Shown here: in pieces, positions 50,234 to 59,041 of the stretch | How positions within the stretch are numbered: the first letter of the stretch is position 1 | How the letters are laid out: every line of letters begins with the position of its first letter | From: Pseudomonas wadenswilerensis | Lineage (GTDB): Bacteria; Pseudomonadota; Gammaproteobacteria; Pseudomonadales; Pseudomonadaceae | Direction of reading: 5' to 3' | Assembly (NCBI RefSeq): GCF_900497695.1 | Contig: NZ_UIDD01000010.1 | Span: 558,001 to 622,000 of the forward strand | DNA length: 64,000 bases | Notes under the pieces: model-generated | Told to the model about the DNA's origin: nothing | Database searches by the model: none | The model's input: the letters and a program-made list of their open reading frames with translations, nothing else | Position numbers and translations under genes: made by a program

Positions 50234-52009
50234 TTACTCAGCCTTGGGCTGTTCGCGCAGACGGATATGCAACTCACGCAGGGCCTTGGCATCGACCAGG
50301 CCAGGGGCCTGGGTCATGACGCACGCAGCGCTCTGGGTTTTCGGGAAGGCAATGACTTCGCGAATCGACTGGGCGCCAGTCATCAGCATCACCAGACGGT
50401 CCAGACCGAAGGCCAGGCCGCCATGCGGCGGTGCGCCGAACTTCAGGGCGTCGAGCAGGAAGCCGAATTTCTCTTCCTGTTCAGCCGCTTCGATACCCAG
50501 CAGACGGAAGACCGCCTGTTGCATTTCTTTGCGGTGGATACGGATCGAACCGCCACCCAGCTCGGTACCGTTGAGGACCATGTCGTAAGCACGCGACAGC
50601 GCGGTGGCCGGGTTGGCCTCCAGCTCTTCGGGGCTGCATTTTGGCGCGGTGAACGGGTGGTGCAGCGCAGTGAAGCTGCCGTCGTCGTTCTCTTCGAACA
50701 TCGGGAAGTCGACAACCCACATCGGTGCCCACTCGCAGGTGTGCAGGTTGAAATCGTTACCGACCTTGATCCGCAGGGCGCCCAGCGCCTCGCTGACGAT
50801 CTTGGCCTTGTCGGCGCCGAAGAACACGATGTCGCCGTCGACCGCGCCAACGCGATCGAGGATCACGTTGAGGTTGGCCTCAGGGATGTTCTTGACAATC
50901 GGCGACTGCAGGCCTTCAACGCCCTTGGCGCGCTCGTTGACCTTGATGTAGGCCAGGCCCTTGGCACCGTAGATGCCGACGAACTTGGTGTAGTCGTCGA
51001 TGCGGCTGCGCGGCATGCTCGCGCCACCTGGCACGCGCAGGGCGGCAACACGGCTCTTCGGATCGTTGGCCGGGCCGCTGAACACCTTGAATTCGACTTC
51101 CTTGAGCTGATCGGCAACGTCAACCAGTTCCAGCGGGTTACGCAGGTCCGGCTTGTCGGAACCGTAGCGGCGCATGGCCTCTTCGAAGGTCATGTGCGGG
51201 AATTCGCCGAACTCCAGGTCCAGGACTTCCTTGAACAGCTTGCGGATCATGCTTTCGGTCAGGCCCATGATCTCGGACTCATCAAGGAAGCTGGTCTCGA
51301 TGTCGATCTGGGTGAATTCCGGCTGACGGTCGGCGCGCAGGTCTTCGTCGCGGAAGCACTTGGCGATCTGATAGTAGCGGTCGAAACCGGCAACCATCAG
51401 CAACTGCTTGAACAGCTGCGGCGATTGCGGCAGGGCGAAGAAGCTGCCTGCGTGGGTACGGCTCGGCACCAGGTAGTCACGCGCGCCTTCAGGGGTGGCA
51501 CGGGTGAGGATCGGCGTTTCGACGTCGAGGAAGCCGTTTTCATCAAGGAAGCGGCGGATGCTGGTGGTGATGCGCGAGCGCAGGCGCAGCTTCTCGGCCA
51601 TTTCCGGGCGACGCAGGTCGATGAAGCGATAGCGCAGGCGGGTTTCTTCACCAACATCGGAGTATTCGTTGAGCGGGAACGGCGGGGTTTCCGCTTCGTT
51701 CAGGACGGTCAGCTCGTAACCCAGCACTTCGATGGCGCCGGACGCCATGTTGGCGTTGACCGCGCCAGCCGGACGCGGACGCACCTTGCCGGTGATCTGT
51801 ACCACGTACTCGCTGCGCACGCGATCAGCGGCGGCGAAGCTTTCTGCGCGATCCGGGTCGAAGACGACCTGGGCCATGCCTTCGCGATCACGGATATCGA
51901 GGAAAATCACCCCGCCGTGGTCGCGGCGACGATGGACCCATCCGCAAAGGGTAATTTCCTGACCTTCCAGGCTCTCGTTCAGTTGGCCGCAATAATGGCT
52001 GCGCATCAT
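50234..52009 (-). CDS. aspS: Aspartyl-tRNA synthetase
   Basis: A 591-residue class IIb synthetase. OB-fold anticodon domain at about 1-105 (SLEGQEITLCGWVHRRRDHG), catalytic motifs 2 (FRDEDLRADRQPEFTQIDIE) and 3 (GLAFGLDRLVMLMTGA), and the bacterial GAD insert at about 290-410. The ATG at 52009 (MMRSHYCG) is the family start. It is usually non-discriminating in pseudomonads (Asp and Asn tRNA) where AsnRS is lacking; not testable here. Confidence 0.97.
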   Translation of the reverse strand: MMRSHYCGQLNESLEGQEITLCGWVHRRRDHGGVIFLDIRDREGMAQVVFDPDRAESFAAADRVRSEYVVQITGKVRPRPAGAVNANMASGAIEVLGYELTVLNEAETPPFPLNEYSDVGEETRLRYRFIDLRRPEMAEKLRLRSRITTSIRRFLDENGFLDVETPILTRATPEGARDYLVPSRTHAGSFFALPQSPQLFKQLLMVAGFDRYYQIAKCFRDEDLRADRQPEFTQIDIETSFLDESEIMGLTESMIRKLFKEVLDLEFGEFPHMTFEEAMRRYGSDKPDLRNPLELVDVADQLKEVEFKVFSGPANDPKSRVAALRVPGGASMPRSRIDDYTKFVGIYGAKGLAYIKVNERAKGVEGLQSPIVKNIPEANLNVILDRVGAVDGDIVFFGADKAKIVSEALGALRIKVGNDFNLHTCEWAPMWVVDFPMFEENDDGSFTALHHPFTAPKCSPEELEANPATALSRAYDMVLNGTELGGGSIRIHRKEMQQAVFRLLGIEAAEQEEKFGFLLDALKFGAPPHGGLAFGLDRLVMLMTGAQSIREVIAFPKTQSAACVMTQAPGLVDAKALRELHIRLREQPKAE

Positions 52010-52102
52010 GATGGTGGTTTCGCTTCTCGTCATTCGTATGTTCAGTGGAGGCCTTGATGCCCCAAAGGGCTAATAGTGCAAGACCCTGCCGGTGCAATCA
52101 AC

Positions 52103-52324
52103 TCAGTCGGCCTTGTCGCCGCCTGCCAGGTTCTTTTTCGCACCGGTCTTGAAGTCGGTTTCGTACCAGCCCGTACCGCCCAGACGGAACCCCGGGGCCG
52201 AGATCAGCTTTTTCAATGCGGGCTGCTCACACGCCGGGCAATCGGTCAGCGGCGCGGCGCTGAGCTTCTGGAGGACTTCCAACTGATGATTGCAGGAAGC
52301 ACATTGATAGTCGTACATGGGCAT
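52103..52324 (-). CDS. FmdB-family zinc-ribbon protein
   Basis: A 73-residue protein with a zinc ribbon: MPMYDYQCASCNHQLEVLQK and DCPACEQPALKKLIS (two CxxC pairs). The C-terminus (FRLGGTGWYETDFKTGAKK) is typical of the family. Function unknown. It lies directly upstream of aspS on the same strand. Confidence 0.9.
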   Translation of the reverse strand: MPMYDYQCASCNHQLEVLQKLSAAPLTDCPACEQPALKKLISAPGFRLGGTGWYETDFKTGAKKNLAGGDKAD

Positions 52325-52417
52325 AGGCGTGTCTCGTTAACCACAGCGCGGGCTGGTTCAGGCAGTAAAGCGCGGGATTATATATGGTTAAGGAGTGCTG
52401 TGCAGCCCGGCAACCGA

Positions 52418-52747
52418 CTAGCGTGCCACCTTTGCCCCCAGCAGATAGACCACGCAGACCACGCGGATCAGCCCGCTGAAATTTTTCACCCCGCCATGGC
52501 GCAGGTGCACTTCGCGGTCAACGTACGACAGCACCGCGTTGACCGAGCATTTGTTCGCCTCGGCAATGCGCTCGAGGATGGTCCAGTAAATCTCCTCAAG
52601 GCGCAGACAGGTGGCAAAACCGTTCAGCCGTACCGAACGCGATAACGGCTGGGCCAGGCCCATGTTGAAATTTGCCTCGAAAGGATCGATGCCATCCTTG
52701 TGCGGCACGCTGGCTGCGCGCCCCGTGCGATTCATCCATGCCGACAT
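52418..52747 (-). CDS. Ribbon-helix-helix-type protein upstream of aspS
   Basis: A 109-residue protein. The central part LSRSVRLNGFATCLRLEEIY, then WTILERIAEANKCSVNAVLS, looks like a single ribbon-helix-helix DNA-binding unit followed by HLRHGGVKNFSGLIRVVCVV. It may be a small regulator. The ATG at 52747 has no strong site; an open frame to 52927 exists but its upstream part is basic shadow-like sequence. Confidence 0.7.
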   Translation of the reverse strand: MSAWMNRTGRAASVPHKDGIDPFEANFNMGLAQPLSRSVRLNGFATCLRLEEIYWTILERIAEANKCSVNAVLSYVDREVHLRHGGVKNFSGLIRVVCVVYLLGAKVAR

Positions 52748-52931
52748 AGTCGTACCACGCCACTGTTTAACAGGGAAACAAACCCGGACGTTTGGCACGC
52801 ACGGGAACTTGCCCTTAATAAAGCGCCGTGACTCGCGCCGGCACCAGCAGACGCAGTTATTCTGAATGTAGGAATACTCGGCGCTGGACCCGGTACTTGA
52901 AAACACCGGAAAGTGCTTCCGTACCAACTAA

Positions 52932-52968
52932 AATGCCCGAACCTCATATAGAAGCTCGGGCATTCAAA
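52932..52968 (-). terminator. Terminator after Dps-like gene
   Basis: ATGCCCGA and TCGGGCAT form an 8-bp stem on the minus strand with a TTTTAG tail, 23 bases downstream of the stop at 52991. Confidence 0.75.
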
Positions 52969-52990
52969 CAACGCGCGTTAAATCAGCCGG

Positions 52991-53464
52991 TCACTTGCCT
53001 TCAAGTAGCGAACGCAGCATCCAGGCAGTTTTTTCATGCACCTGCATGCGCTGGGTAAGCAGGTCGGCGGTCGGCTCGTCGCTGACCTTGTCGAGCAGCG
53101 GGAAAATGCTGCGCGCCGTGCGGGTGACCGCCTCCTGGCCTTCGACCAGCTGCTTGATCATCTCATCGGCGGCGGGCACGCCCTCCTCTTCTTTAATAGA
53201 GGAAAGCCGCGCATAGATGGAATACGCTCCCGGCGCCGGGAAGCCCAGGGCGCGAATACGCTCGGCAATCGAATCGACCGCCAGGGCCAGTTCGTTGTAC
53301 TGCTCCTCGAACATCAGGTGCAAGGTACGGAACGCCGGGCCGGTGACGTTCCAGTGAAAGTTGTGGGTCTTCAGATAAAGAACATAAGTATCCGATAACA
53401 GACGCGACAAACCATCCACGATGGACTTGCGATCTTCTTCACTGATACCGATATCGATAGCCAT
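52991..53464 (-). CDS. Dps-family ferritin-like protein
   Basis: A 157-residue protein of the Dps/miniferritin family. YLKTHNFHWNVTGPAFRTLH and the later EEQYNELALAVDSIAERIRA give the dinuclear iron centre (His, His, Asp, Glu). It oxidises ferrous iron with H2O2 and may bind DNA. The ATG at 53464 is the family start; the longer frame to 53578 is rejected. Orthologues lie between aspS and the cold-shock fusion in Pseudomonas. Confidence 0.93.
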   Translation of the reverse strand: MAIDIGISEEDRKSIVDGLSRLLSDTYVLYLKTHNFHWNVTGPAFRTLHLMFEEQYNELALAVDSIAERIRALGFPAPGAYSIYARLSSIKEEEGVPAADEMIKQLVEGQEAVTRTARSIFPLLDKVSDEPTADLLTQRMQVHEKTAWMLRSLLEGK

Positions 53465-53762
53465 GCAGTTCCCCTTTCCTTGGCGCTTGCTGATCAAGCG
53501 GCTACAAACCACTGTACCAAGAGTTTTCACCGGCTGCAGCCTCGTGCCTGCGACACAGGGCTGCAGCCCACGCGACACACGGTTGGCCGCTGATTTGAGA
53601 ACCCCGGGGCTTTGCTGTTAAATAGGCAGCGTGCCGCCCGCGCCGATTGTCATTACGCGGGCGCATAGGCTGACCCATTTCACGTTTTTGCGCTTTTTTA
53701 CCCGTGCGCGCCGTGAAGTCAGCTCTTCCTGTGATCCGCCTTATCAATGTGAGCCAACCAAC

Positions 53763-54350
53763 ATGTTCAAGATCGTCCACCTGTTGACGGGCGTTGCAGC
53801 CTTGCTGCTGTCCTTCATACCCAGCCTCAGAACCGAAGCCATTCCCTTCCTGCAGCAACCAGAGGCGATTTTCCTCGCGCTCTTCGGCCTGCTCAACCTG
53901 GTCATCGCTCCCGTGCTCCCGCAGCACTATCGGGGCGCCCGCCAGCAACTGCAACGCGCCGCCAGTGTTTTGCTGGTCGTTGCCGTGATCCTGCAGACCG
54001 TGACCCTGCTGGCCCGTCCCGAGCTCGGTAACCTGCCGGCCCTGGCCTGCGCCCTGCTGGCCACCGTCCTGCACCTGATTGCCGGCTTTGCCAAAAGCGC
54101 TGCAAACCGTAGCCAGAACACCCAGTACGACATGTCCAATCGTGATACCGGTACGGTGAAGTGGTTCAACACCTCCAAGGGTTTCGGCTTTATCTCCCGC
54201 GATTCGGGCGATGACATCTTCGTCCACTTTCGCGCCATTCGTGGCGAAGGCCACCGGGTTCTGGTCGAAGGCCAGCGCGTCGAGTTCTCGGTAATGAACC
54301 GCGACAAGGGCCTGCAGGCCGAGGATGTGATCGCCGCCCCACGGCGCTGA
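53763..54350 (+). CDS. Membrane domain fused to cold-shock domain
   Basis: A 195-residue protein. Residues 1-110 contain three to four hydrophobic helices (IVHLLTGVAALLLSFIPSL, FLALFGLLNLVIAPVLP, SVLLVVAVILQTVTLLA, CALLATVLHLIAGFA). The cold-shock domain starts at about residue 126 with GTVKWFNTSKGFGFISRD and DDIFVHFRAI (RNP1 and RNP2). An internal ATG before MSNRDTGTVK could also give a 70-residue free CSP. A membrane-tethered RNA-binding protein is an unusual but recurrent Pseudomonas design. Confidence 0.8.
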   Translation: MFKIVHLLTGVAALLLSFIPSLRTEAIPFLQQPEAIFLALFGLLNLVIAPVLPQHYRGARQQLQRAASVLLVVAVILQTVTLLARPELGNLPALACALLATVLHLIAGFAKSAANRSQNTQYDMSNRDTGTVKWFNTSKGFGFISRDSGDDIFVHFRAIRGEGHRVLVEGQRVEFSVMNRDKGLQAEDVIAAPRR

Positions 54351-54361
54351 TCGGCTGAAAC

Positions 54362-54402
54362 AAAAAACCGCGACGGCATCACTGCCCATCGCGGTTTTTT
54401 TA
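54362..54402. terminator. Bidirectional terminator between cold-shock gene and slyX
   Basis: AAAAAACCGCGA and TCGCGGTTTTTT form a stem with A and T runs at both sides. It ends the plus-strand cold-shock transcript and, read the other way, the slyX transcript. Confidence 0.85.
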
Positions 54403-54412
54403 CGCCCCGAAA

Positions 54413-54619
54413 TCAGTAATGCGGCGGCGGTGCCTCTTCTTCGCTGGCTTCGTACTGACCGACCATCTCTTCGTAGCGCTTTAGCAGCGCGGCCATCTGC
54501 AGCTGCAGACGCTCAACAACGCGCTGCTGCTCGACCAGCACATCGTTCAAGGCCAGCAAGGTATCGTCCTGAAAGGCCAACCGGCTTTCCAACTCGGTCA
54601 CTCGCGATTCAAGGGTCAT
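54413..54619 (-). CDS. slyX: SlyX family protein
   Basis: A 68-residue coiled-coil protein: RVTELESRLAFQDDTLLALN, VLVEQQRVVERLQLQMAALL. The ending EEEAPPPHY is typical of SlyX. Function unknown. It lies 3 bases after the HIT-protein stop. Confidence 0.92.
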   Translation of the reverse strand: MTLESRVTELESRLAFQDDTLLALNDVLVEQQRVVERLQLQMAALLKRYEEMVGQYEASEEEAPPPHY

Positions 54620-54622
54620 GAT

Positions 54623-55048
54623 TCAAGCCTCCATGAACTGAAAGTCGTCAACCAATATCTCGGCAAGACGCAAACGGACATCCGCCAACTGTTGCGGCGA
54701 ATATTCAATCGCAGGTTTATTGCCCCATACTGGCGCCGGCCAGGCCGGATCAGTGCGACGACGAACAATGACGTGCATATGTAGCTGGCTAACTACATTG
54801 CCCAGGGTCGCCACATTCATTTTATCCGCAGCAAAGCTGTCCTTGAGCAGTTGAGCCAAGGCTGTAGTTTCTTTCCAGAGCTGCTGCTGATCACTGTCAT
54901 CAAGTTGAAACAATTCGCTGATATCCGCACGGCGCGGGACCAGGATAAACCAGGGATAGTTGGCATCCTTGCTCAACAACAGACGACAAAGAGGAAAGTC
55001 ACCCAGGCACAAGGTGTCTTGTTGAAGGCGTTGATCCAGAACAAACAC
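54623..55048 (-). CDS. HIT-family hydrolase-like protein
   Basis: A 141-residue protein. The nucleotide-hydrolase motif reads VVSQLHMHVIVRRRTDPAWP at about residues 87-106; the first of the three HIT histidines is Gln, the middle and last are His, as in the bacterial QLHxHV branch. It should act on nucleotide-type phosphates. The GTG at 55048 follows a GGAG site at 11 bases and gives the family N-terminus. Operon with slyX. Confidence 0.85.
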   Translation of the reverse strand: MFVLDQRLQQDTLCLGDFPLCRLLLSKDANYPWFILVPRRADISELFQLDDSDQQQLWKETTALAQLLKDSFAADKMNVATLGNVVSQLHMHVIVRRRTDPAWPAPVWGNKPAIEYSPQQLADVRLRLAEILVDDFQFMEA

Positions 55049-55856
55049 AGCAAAATCTCCTACAACCGCACAGAACCTCGCCCACGCAACCACCGTGAGC
55101 CACAGCCAGCAGGATACTCCTCCTCAGCCTCAAGGGCATTGGTTGCTGCCCTATAAAATGAAGAGATGCACCACTTTGCCCCCGCGCCTCGCCGCGAAAG
55201 GTCCTTGGGCGAGCAGGTGTTACGCCGCCCGAACGGTGAAACGCTACTTTTCGCACCAAAATGAAGCCGTCCGTCCGCTCTGTGCCCACCGAACATCCAC
55301 AAACTACTCAGCTTTAGCCTTCAACGGTAACGCTTTGACTTTACGGGCAACTTTTATACTTATTCCAGCGGGATCGCTGACGGCTAACCAAAGGTTCTTT
55401 GACCCCCGGTTTATCGGCACCAAACCGCCCTTGAGCGCAGAAAAGTGAAAATTTCGTGAACCCTGTTCGATTTTGTGCACGCTTGTTGCATTGTCATCCG
55501 CCACAGTCGGCACGCCACCTGCATTGATGCGGTGAGCGGCGACAAATAACAACAGCCGCATGGGGTAACCAGGGAGTTTCGGGGGCAGGGGCTAGATTAT
55601 TTTTACCTATCCTTAATCCACTTGAAACAGCGCTGGAGTTGTACGGCCCGCGAAAACCCGGGGCGTGATTTGCGACAAGGACATAACTGTTAGCGACATG
55701 ACCGTAAAGTTACCGAAAGGTTCTCAACGCCCATATCGCCAACGATGGTCAGCGTGATATACATTTTCGCCGACACAAAAAGAAAGAGCCGCGCTGTATA
55801 AAAAAACCAAACAGCGACGGCAGTACTCTTCCTAAAAACCAAAGGAGCAAATCACG
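55049..55856. other. Long intergenic region upstream of OprD-family porin (808 bp)
   Basis: No gene is supported; open frames here on both strands are short and of poor composition. It is AT-richer than the genes and contains TGTGCACGCTTGTTGCATTG near 55480 and a run TTATTTTTACC near 55600. The last 60 bases before the porin carry AAAGGAGCAAATCACG with a good ribosome site. The region is long enough for several promoters and a long 5' leader, as expected for a porin under many regulators. Confidence 0.5.
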
Positions 55857-57137
55857 ATGCGCGTGATGAAGTGGAGCATAATCGCCCTGGCTGTTGCAGC
55901 CGGCACCTCGCAATTGGCAGTGGCCTCTTCTCAGGATGAGTCCAAGGGTTTTGTTGAAGACAGCAAGCTGAACGTCAAACTTCGCAACCTCTATTTCAGC
56001 CGCGACTTCCGTAACCGTGAAAACAATCCGCTGGGCAAGACCAAAAGCTATGCCCGCGAATGGGGTCAGGGTTTCATCGGCACCTTCGAGTCCGGTTTTA
56101 CCCAAGGCACCGTAGGCGTAGGCGTCGACGCCATCGGCCTGCTGGGCCTCAAGCTGGACGGCGGTAAAGGCACCTCCGGCACCGGCTTGTTCCCAACCGG
56201 CTCCGACGGTCGTTCGCAAGACGACTATTCCAAGGGCGGTGGCGCGGTCAAGTTCCGCATTTCCGACACAGTCCTGAAAGTGGGTGACCAATTCACCGCA
56301 TTGCCAGTCTTCGCCACTGACGACAGCCGCCTGCTGCCTGAGATGGCCCAAGGCACCCTGATCACCAGCAACGAAATCAAGGGCCTGACCCTGCACGCTG
56401 GCCACTTCACCAGCCTCACCGGGCAAGAACAGACCAACCGCGACAGCCTGCACCTGACCCAGGCCGACGTGGTCGGCGGCACTTATGCCTTTACCGACTC
56501 CCTGAGCACCAGCCTCTACTACTCCAAGGTCGAAGACTACTGGCGCAAATATTACGCCAACGTCAACTGGGCGCTGCCGATCAGCGACGATCAGGGCCTG
56601 GTGTTCGACTTCAACATCTATGACACCAAGAGCGACGGCACGACCAACTATGCCGCCTACGATGGCGACAAACTTGATAACCGTGCGTACAGCCTGTCGG
56701 GCGCCTACAACATTGGCGCGCACACCTTCACCCTGGCCTACCAGAAAGTCAGCGGTGACGGCGACTACGGCTACGGCGTTGACGGTGGCGGCACCATCTT
56801 CCTGGCCAACTCCATCGCCCGTTCCGACTTCAACGCTGAAGACGAGAAGTCCTGGCAAGCTCGCTACGACCTGAACATGGCCACCTTCGGCGTACCAGGC
56901 CTGAGCTTCATGACCCGTTATGTCAAAGGTACCGGCGCCAATGTTGCCTCCACCGACAACGGCAAGGAATGGGAACGCGACATCGAGGCCAAGTACGTCC
57001 TGCAGGAAGGCCCGGCCAAAGACCTGAGCTTCCGCATTCGTCAAGCGACTTATCGCTCCAGCGATGGCGTTTACTACGGTTCGGACTCCATCGACGAACT
57101 GCGTCTGATCGTCGAGTACCCGCTGAGCATCCTGTAA
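55857..57137 (+). CDS. OprD-family outer-membrane porin
   Basis: A 426-residue precursor. Signal peptide to about residue 24 (ALAVAAGTSQLAVA). The mature protein starts SSQDESKGFVEDSKLNVKLR, and YFSRDFRN, EWGQGFIGTFESGFTQGTVG are typical of the OprD/OccD-OccK group; the end ELRLIVEYPLSIL is the family C-terminus. It lies where oprD lies in P. aeruginosa (near proS), but that alone does not show basic-amino-acid specificity. Trimer-forming 18-strand channel expected. Confidence 0.9.
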   Translation: MRVMKWSIIALAVAAGTSQLAVASSQDESKGFVEDSKLNVKLRNLYFSRDFRNRENNPLGKTKSYAREWGQGFIGTFESGFTQGTVGVGVDAIGLLGLKLDGGKGTSGTGLFPTGSDGRSQDDYSKGGGAVKFRISDTVLKVGDQFTALPVFATDDSRLLPEMAQGTLITSNEIKGLTLHAGHFTSLTGQEQTNRDSLHLTQADVVGGTYAFTDSLSTSLYYSKVEDYWRKYYANVNWALPISDDQGLVFDFNIYDTKSDGTTNYAAYDGDKLDNRAYSLSGAYNIGAHTFTLAYQKVSGDGDYGYGVDGGGTIFLANSIARSDFNAEDEKSWQARYDLNMATFGVPGLSFMTRYVKGTGANVASTDNGKEWERDIEAKYVLQEGPAKDLSFRIRQATYRSSDGVYYGSDSIDELRLIVEYPLSIL

Positions 57138-57169
57138 GCCTCGGGCTTTCAGTATTCCCAGTACGAAAG

Positions 57170-57195
57170 AGCCCGGCACTGCCGGGCTTTTTCTT
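57170..57195 (+). terminator. Terminator after porin gene
   Basis: AGCCCGGCACTGCCGGGCT with an 8-bp stem and a TTTTTCTT tail lies 30 bases after the porin stop. Confidence 0.85.
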
Positions 57196-57307
57196 GTCTG
57201 AATTCGGGCTGACAACGCCTTCGTGCTCCGGCATCCTGTACGCCACCGAATCGCCCCCGTACAATGCGGGGTCATTTAAAGTCTTAAGCAACCGACAACG
57301 GCCTACC

Positions 57308-59023
57308 ATGCGCACCAGTCAATATTTGCTCGCTACCCAGAAAGAAACCCCTTCCGACGCGGTCGTCATCAGCCACCAGCTGATGCTGCGTGCCGGCATG
57401 ATCCGCAAGCTCGCATCCGGCCTGTATACCTGGCTGCCGATGGGCCTGCGGGTAATGCGCAAGGTCGAAGCCGTGGTCCGCGAGGAAATGAACGCCGCTG
57501 GCGCCCTTGAAGTGCTGATGCCGGCCATCCAGCCTGCCGAGCTGTGGCAGGAGTCCGGCCGCTGGGAACAGTACGGCCCCGAGCTGCTGCGCCTCAAGGA
57601 CCGTCACGGTCGCGAGTTCTGCGTGGGCCCGACCCACGAAGAGGTCATCACCGACCTGGCCCGTAACGAGCTCAACAGCTATAAACAGCTGCCGCTGAAC
57701 ATGTACCAGATCCAGACCAAGTTCCGTGACGAGATCCGTCCGCGCTTCGGCCTGATGCGTGGTCGCGAGTTCATCATGAAGGACGCCTACTCCTTCCATG
57801 CCGATCCGGCTTCCCTGCAGGAAACCTACGATCGCATGCACCTGGCCTACAGCAACATCTTTACCCGCCTGGGCCTGGACTTCCGCCCGGTGCAGGCCGA
57901 CACCGGCTCGATCGGTGGCAGCTACTCCCACGAATTCCACGTGCTGGCCGAGTCCGGTGAAGACGATGTGATCTTCAGCGACAGCTCTGACTACGCCGCC
58001 AACATCGAGAAGGCCGAGGCCATCCCGCGGGAAACCGCGCGCCTGGCGCCGACCGAAGAGCTGCGCCTGGTCGACACCCCGGACGCCAAGACCATCACCC
58101 AACTGGTCGAGAACTATGGCCTGGCGATCGAAAAGACCGTCAAGACCCTGATCGTCCACGCCGCCGAAGAGGGCAAGCTGATTGCCCTGATCGTCCGTGG
58201 CGACCACGAACTGAACGAAATCAAGGCCGCCAACCTGCCAGAGGTTGCCAGCCCGCTGGTCATGGCCACCGATGAAGAACTGCGCAACGCCATTGGCGCC
58301 GGCGCCGGCTCCCTTGGCCCGCTGAACCTGCCGCTGCCGTGCATCATCGACCGTTCGGTCGCCCTGATGAGCGATTTCGGCATCGGCGCCAACATCGACG
58401 ACAAGCACTACTTCGGCGTCAACTGGGAGCGCGACCTGCCGGTTCCGCAAGTGGCCGACCTGCGTAACGTCGTTGCAGGCGACCCGAGCCCGGATGGCCA
58501 GGGCACCCTGGTGATCAAGCGCGGCATTGAAGTCGGGCACATCTTCCAGCTCGGCACCAAGTACAGCGAAGCCCTCAAGTGCCAGGTCCTGGGCGAGAAC
58601 GGCAAGCCGGTGACCCTGAGCATGGGTTGCTACGGTATTGGCGTATCGCGCGTAGTTGCCGCGGCCATCGAGCAGAACTACGACGACAACGGCATTATCT
58701 GGAGCGATACCCTGGCACCGTTCCAGATCGCCCTGGTACCGCTGCGCTACGAAACCGAGCAGGTTCGCGAAGCCACCGACAAGCTGTATGCCGAACTGAC
58801 CGCCGCCGGTTTCGAAGTGCTGCTGGATGACCGCGACAAGAAAACCAGCCCGGGGATCAAGTTCGCCGACATGGAACTGATCGGCATTCCACACCGCATC
58901 GTGGTCAGCGATCGCGGCCTGGCCGACGGCAACCTGGAATACAAGCACCGCACCGAGCGTGACGCACAGCCGCTGCCAGTGGCCGAGGTGCTGTCGTTCC
59001 TGCAAGCCCGCATTCGTCGCTAA
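57308..59023 (+). CDS. proS: Prolyl-tRNA synthetase
   Basis: A 571-residue class IIa synthetase. Motif 2 region QIQTKFRDEIRPRFGLMRGR and motif 3 MGCYGIGVSRVVAAAIEQ are present, together with an editing (INS) domain at about 230-400 (DHELNEIKAANLPEVASPLV) that removes Ala-tRNA-Pro. The ATG at 57308 (MRTSQYLLATQKETPSD) is the family start; the frame extension to 56969 runs through the porin and is rejected. Confidence 0.97.
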   Translation: MRTSQYLLATQKETPSDAVVISHQLMLRAGMIRKLASGLYTWLPMGLRVMRKVEAVVREEMNAAGALEVLMPAIQPAELWQESGRWEQYGPELLRLKDRHGREFCVGPTHEEVITDLARNELNSYKQLPLNMYQIQTKFRDEIRPRFGLMRGREFIMKDAYSFHADPASLQETYDRMHLAYSNIFTRLGLDFRPVQADTGSIGGSYSHEFHVLAESGEDDVIFSDSSDYAANIEKAEAIPRETARLAPTEELRLVDTPDAKTITQLVENYGLAIEKTVKTLIVHAAEEGKLIALIVRGDHELNEIKAANLPEVASPLVMATDEELRNAIGAGAGSLGPLNLPLPCIIDRSVALMSDFGIGANIDDKHYFGVNWERDLPVPQVADLRNVVAGDPSPDGQGTLVIKRGIEVGHIFQLGTKYSEALKCQVLGENGKPVTLSMGCYGIGVSRVVAAAIEQNYDDNGIIWSDTLAPFQIALVPLRYETEQVREATDKLYAELTAAGFEVLLDDRDKKTSPGIKFADMELIGIPHRIVVSDRGLADGNLEYKHRTERDAQPLPVAEVLSFLQARIRR

Positions 59024-59041
59024 GCCAACGCAAGAGTAATC

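Noticed and set aside
50213..52057. 614-residue plus-strand frame opposite aspS
   Set aside because: Antisense shadow; aspS has all class II motifs.
54130..54350. Separate short cold-shock gene as the only product
   Set aside because: The upstream hydrophobic frame is continuous, has a good ATG and codon use, so the fusion is preferred, with the short form only as an alternative start.
55749..57275. 508-residue minus-strand frame opposite the porin
   Set aside because: Antisense of the porin gene; the porin has a signal peptide, ribosome site and terminator.
57284..59005. 573-residue minus-strand frame opposite proS
   Set aside because: Shadow frame; the composition is typical antisense Gln/Val/Gly-rich text and proS is complete.
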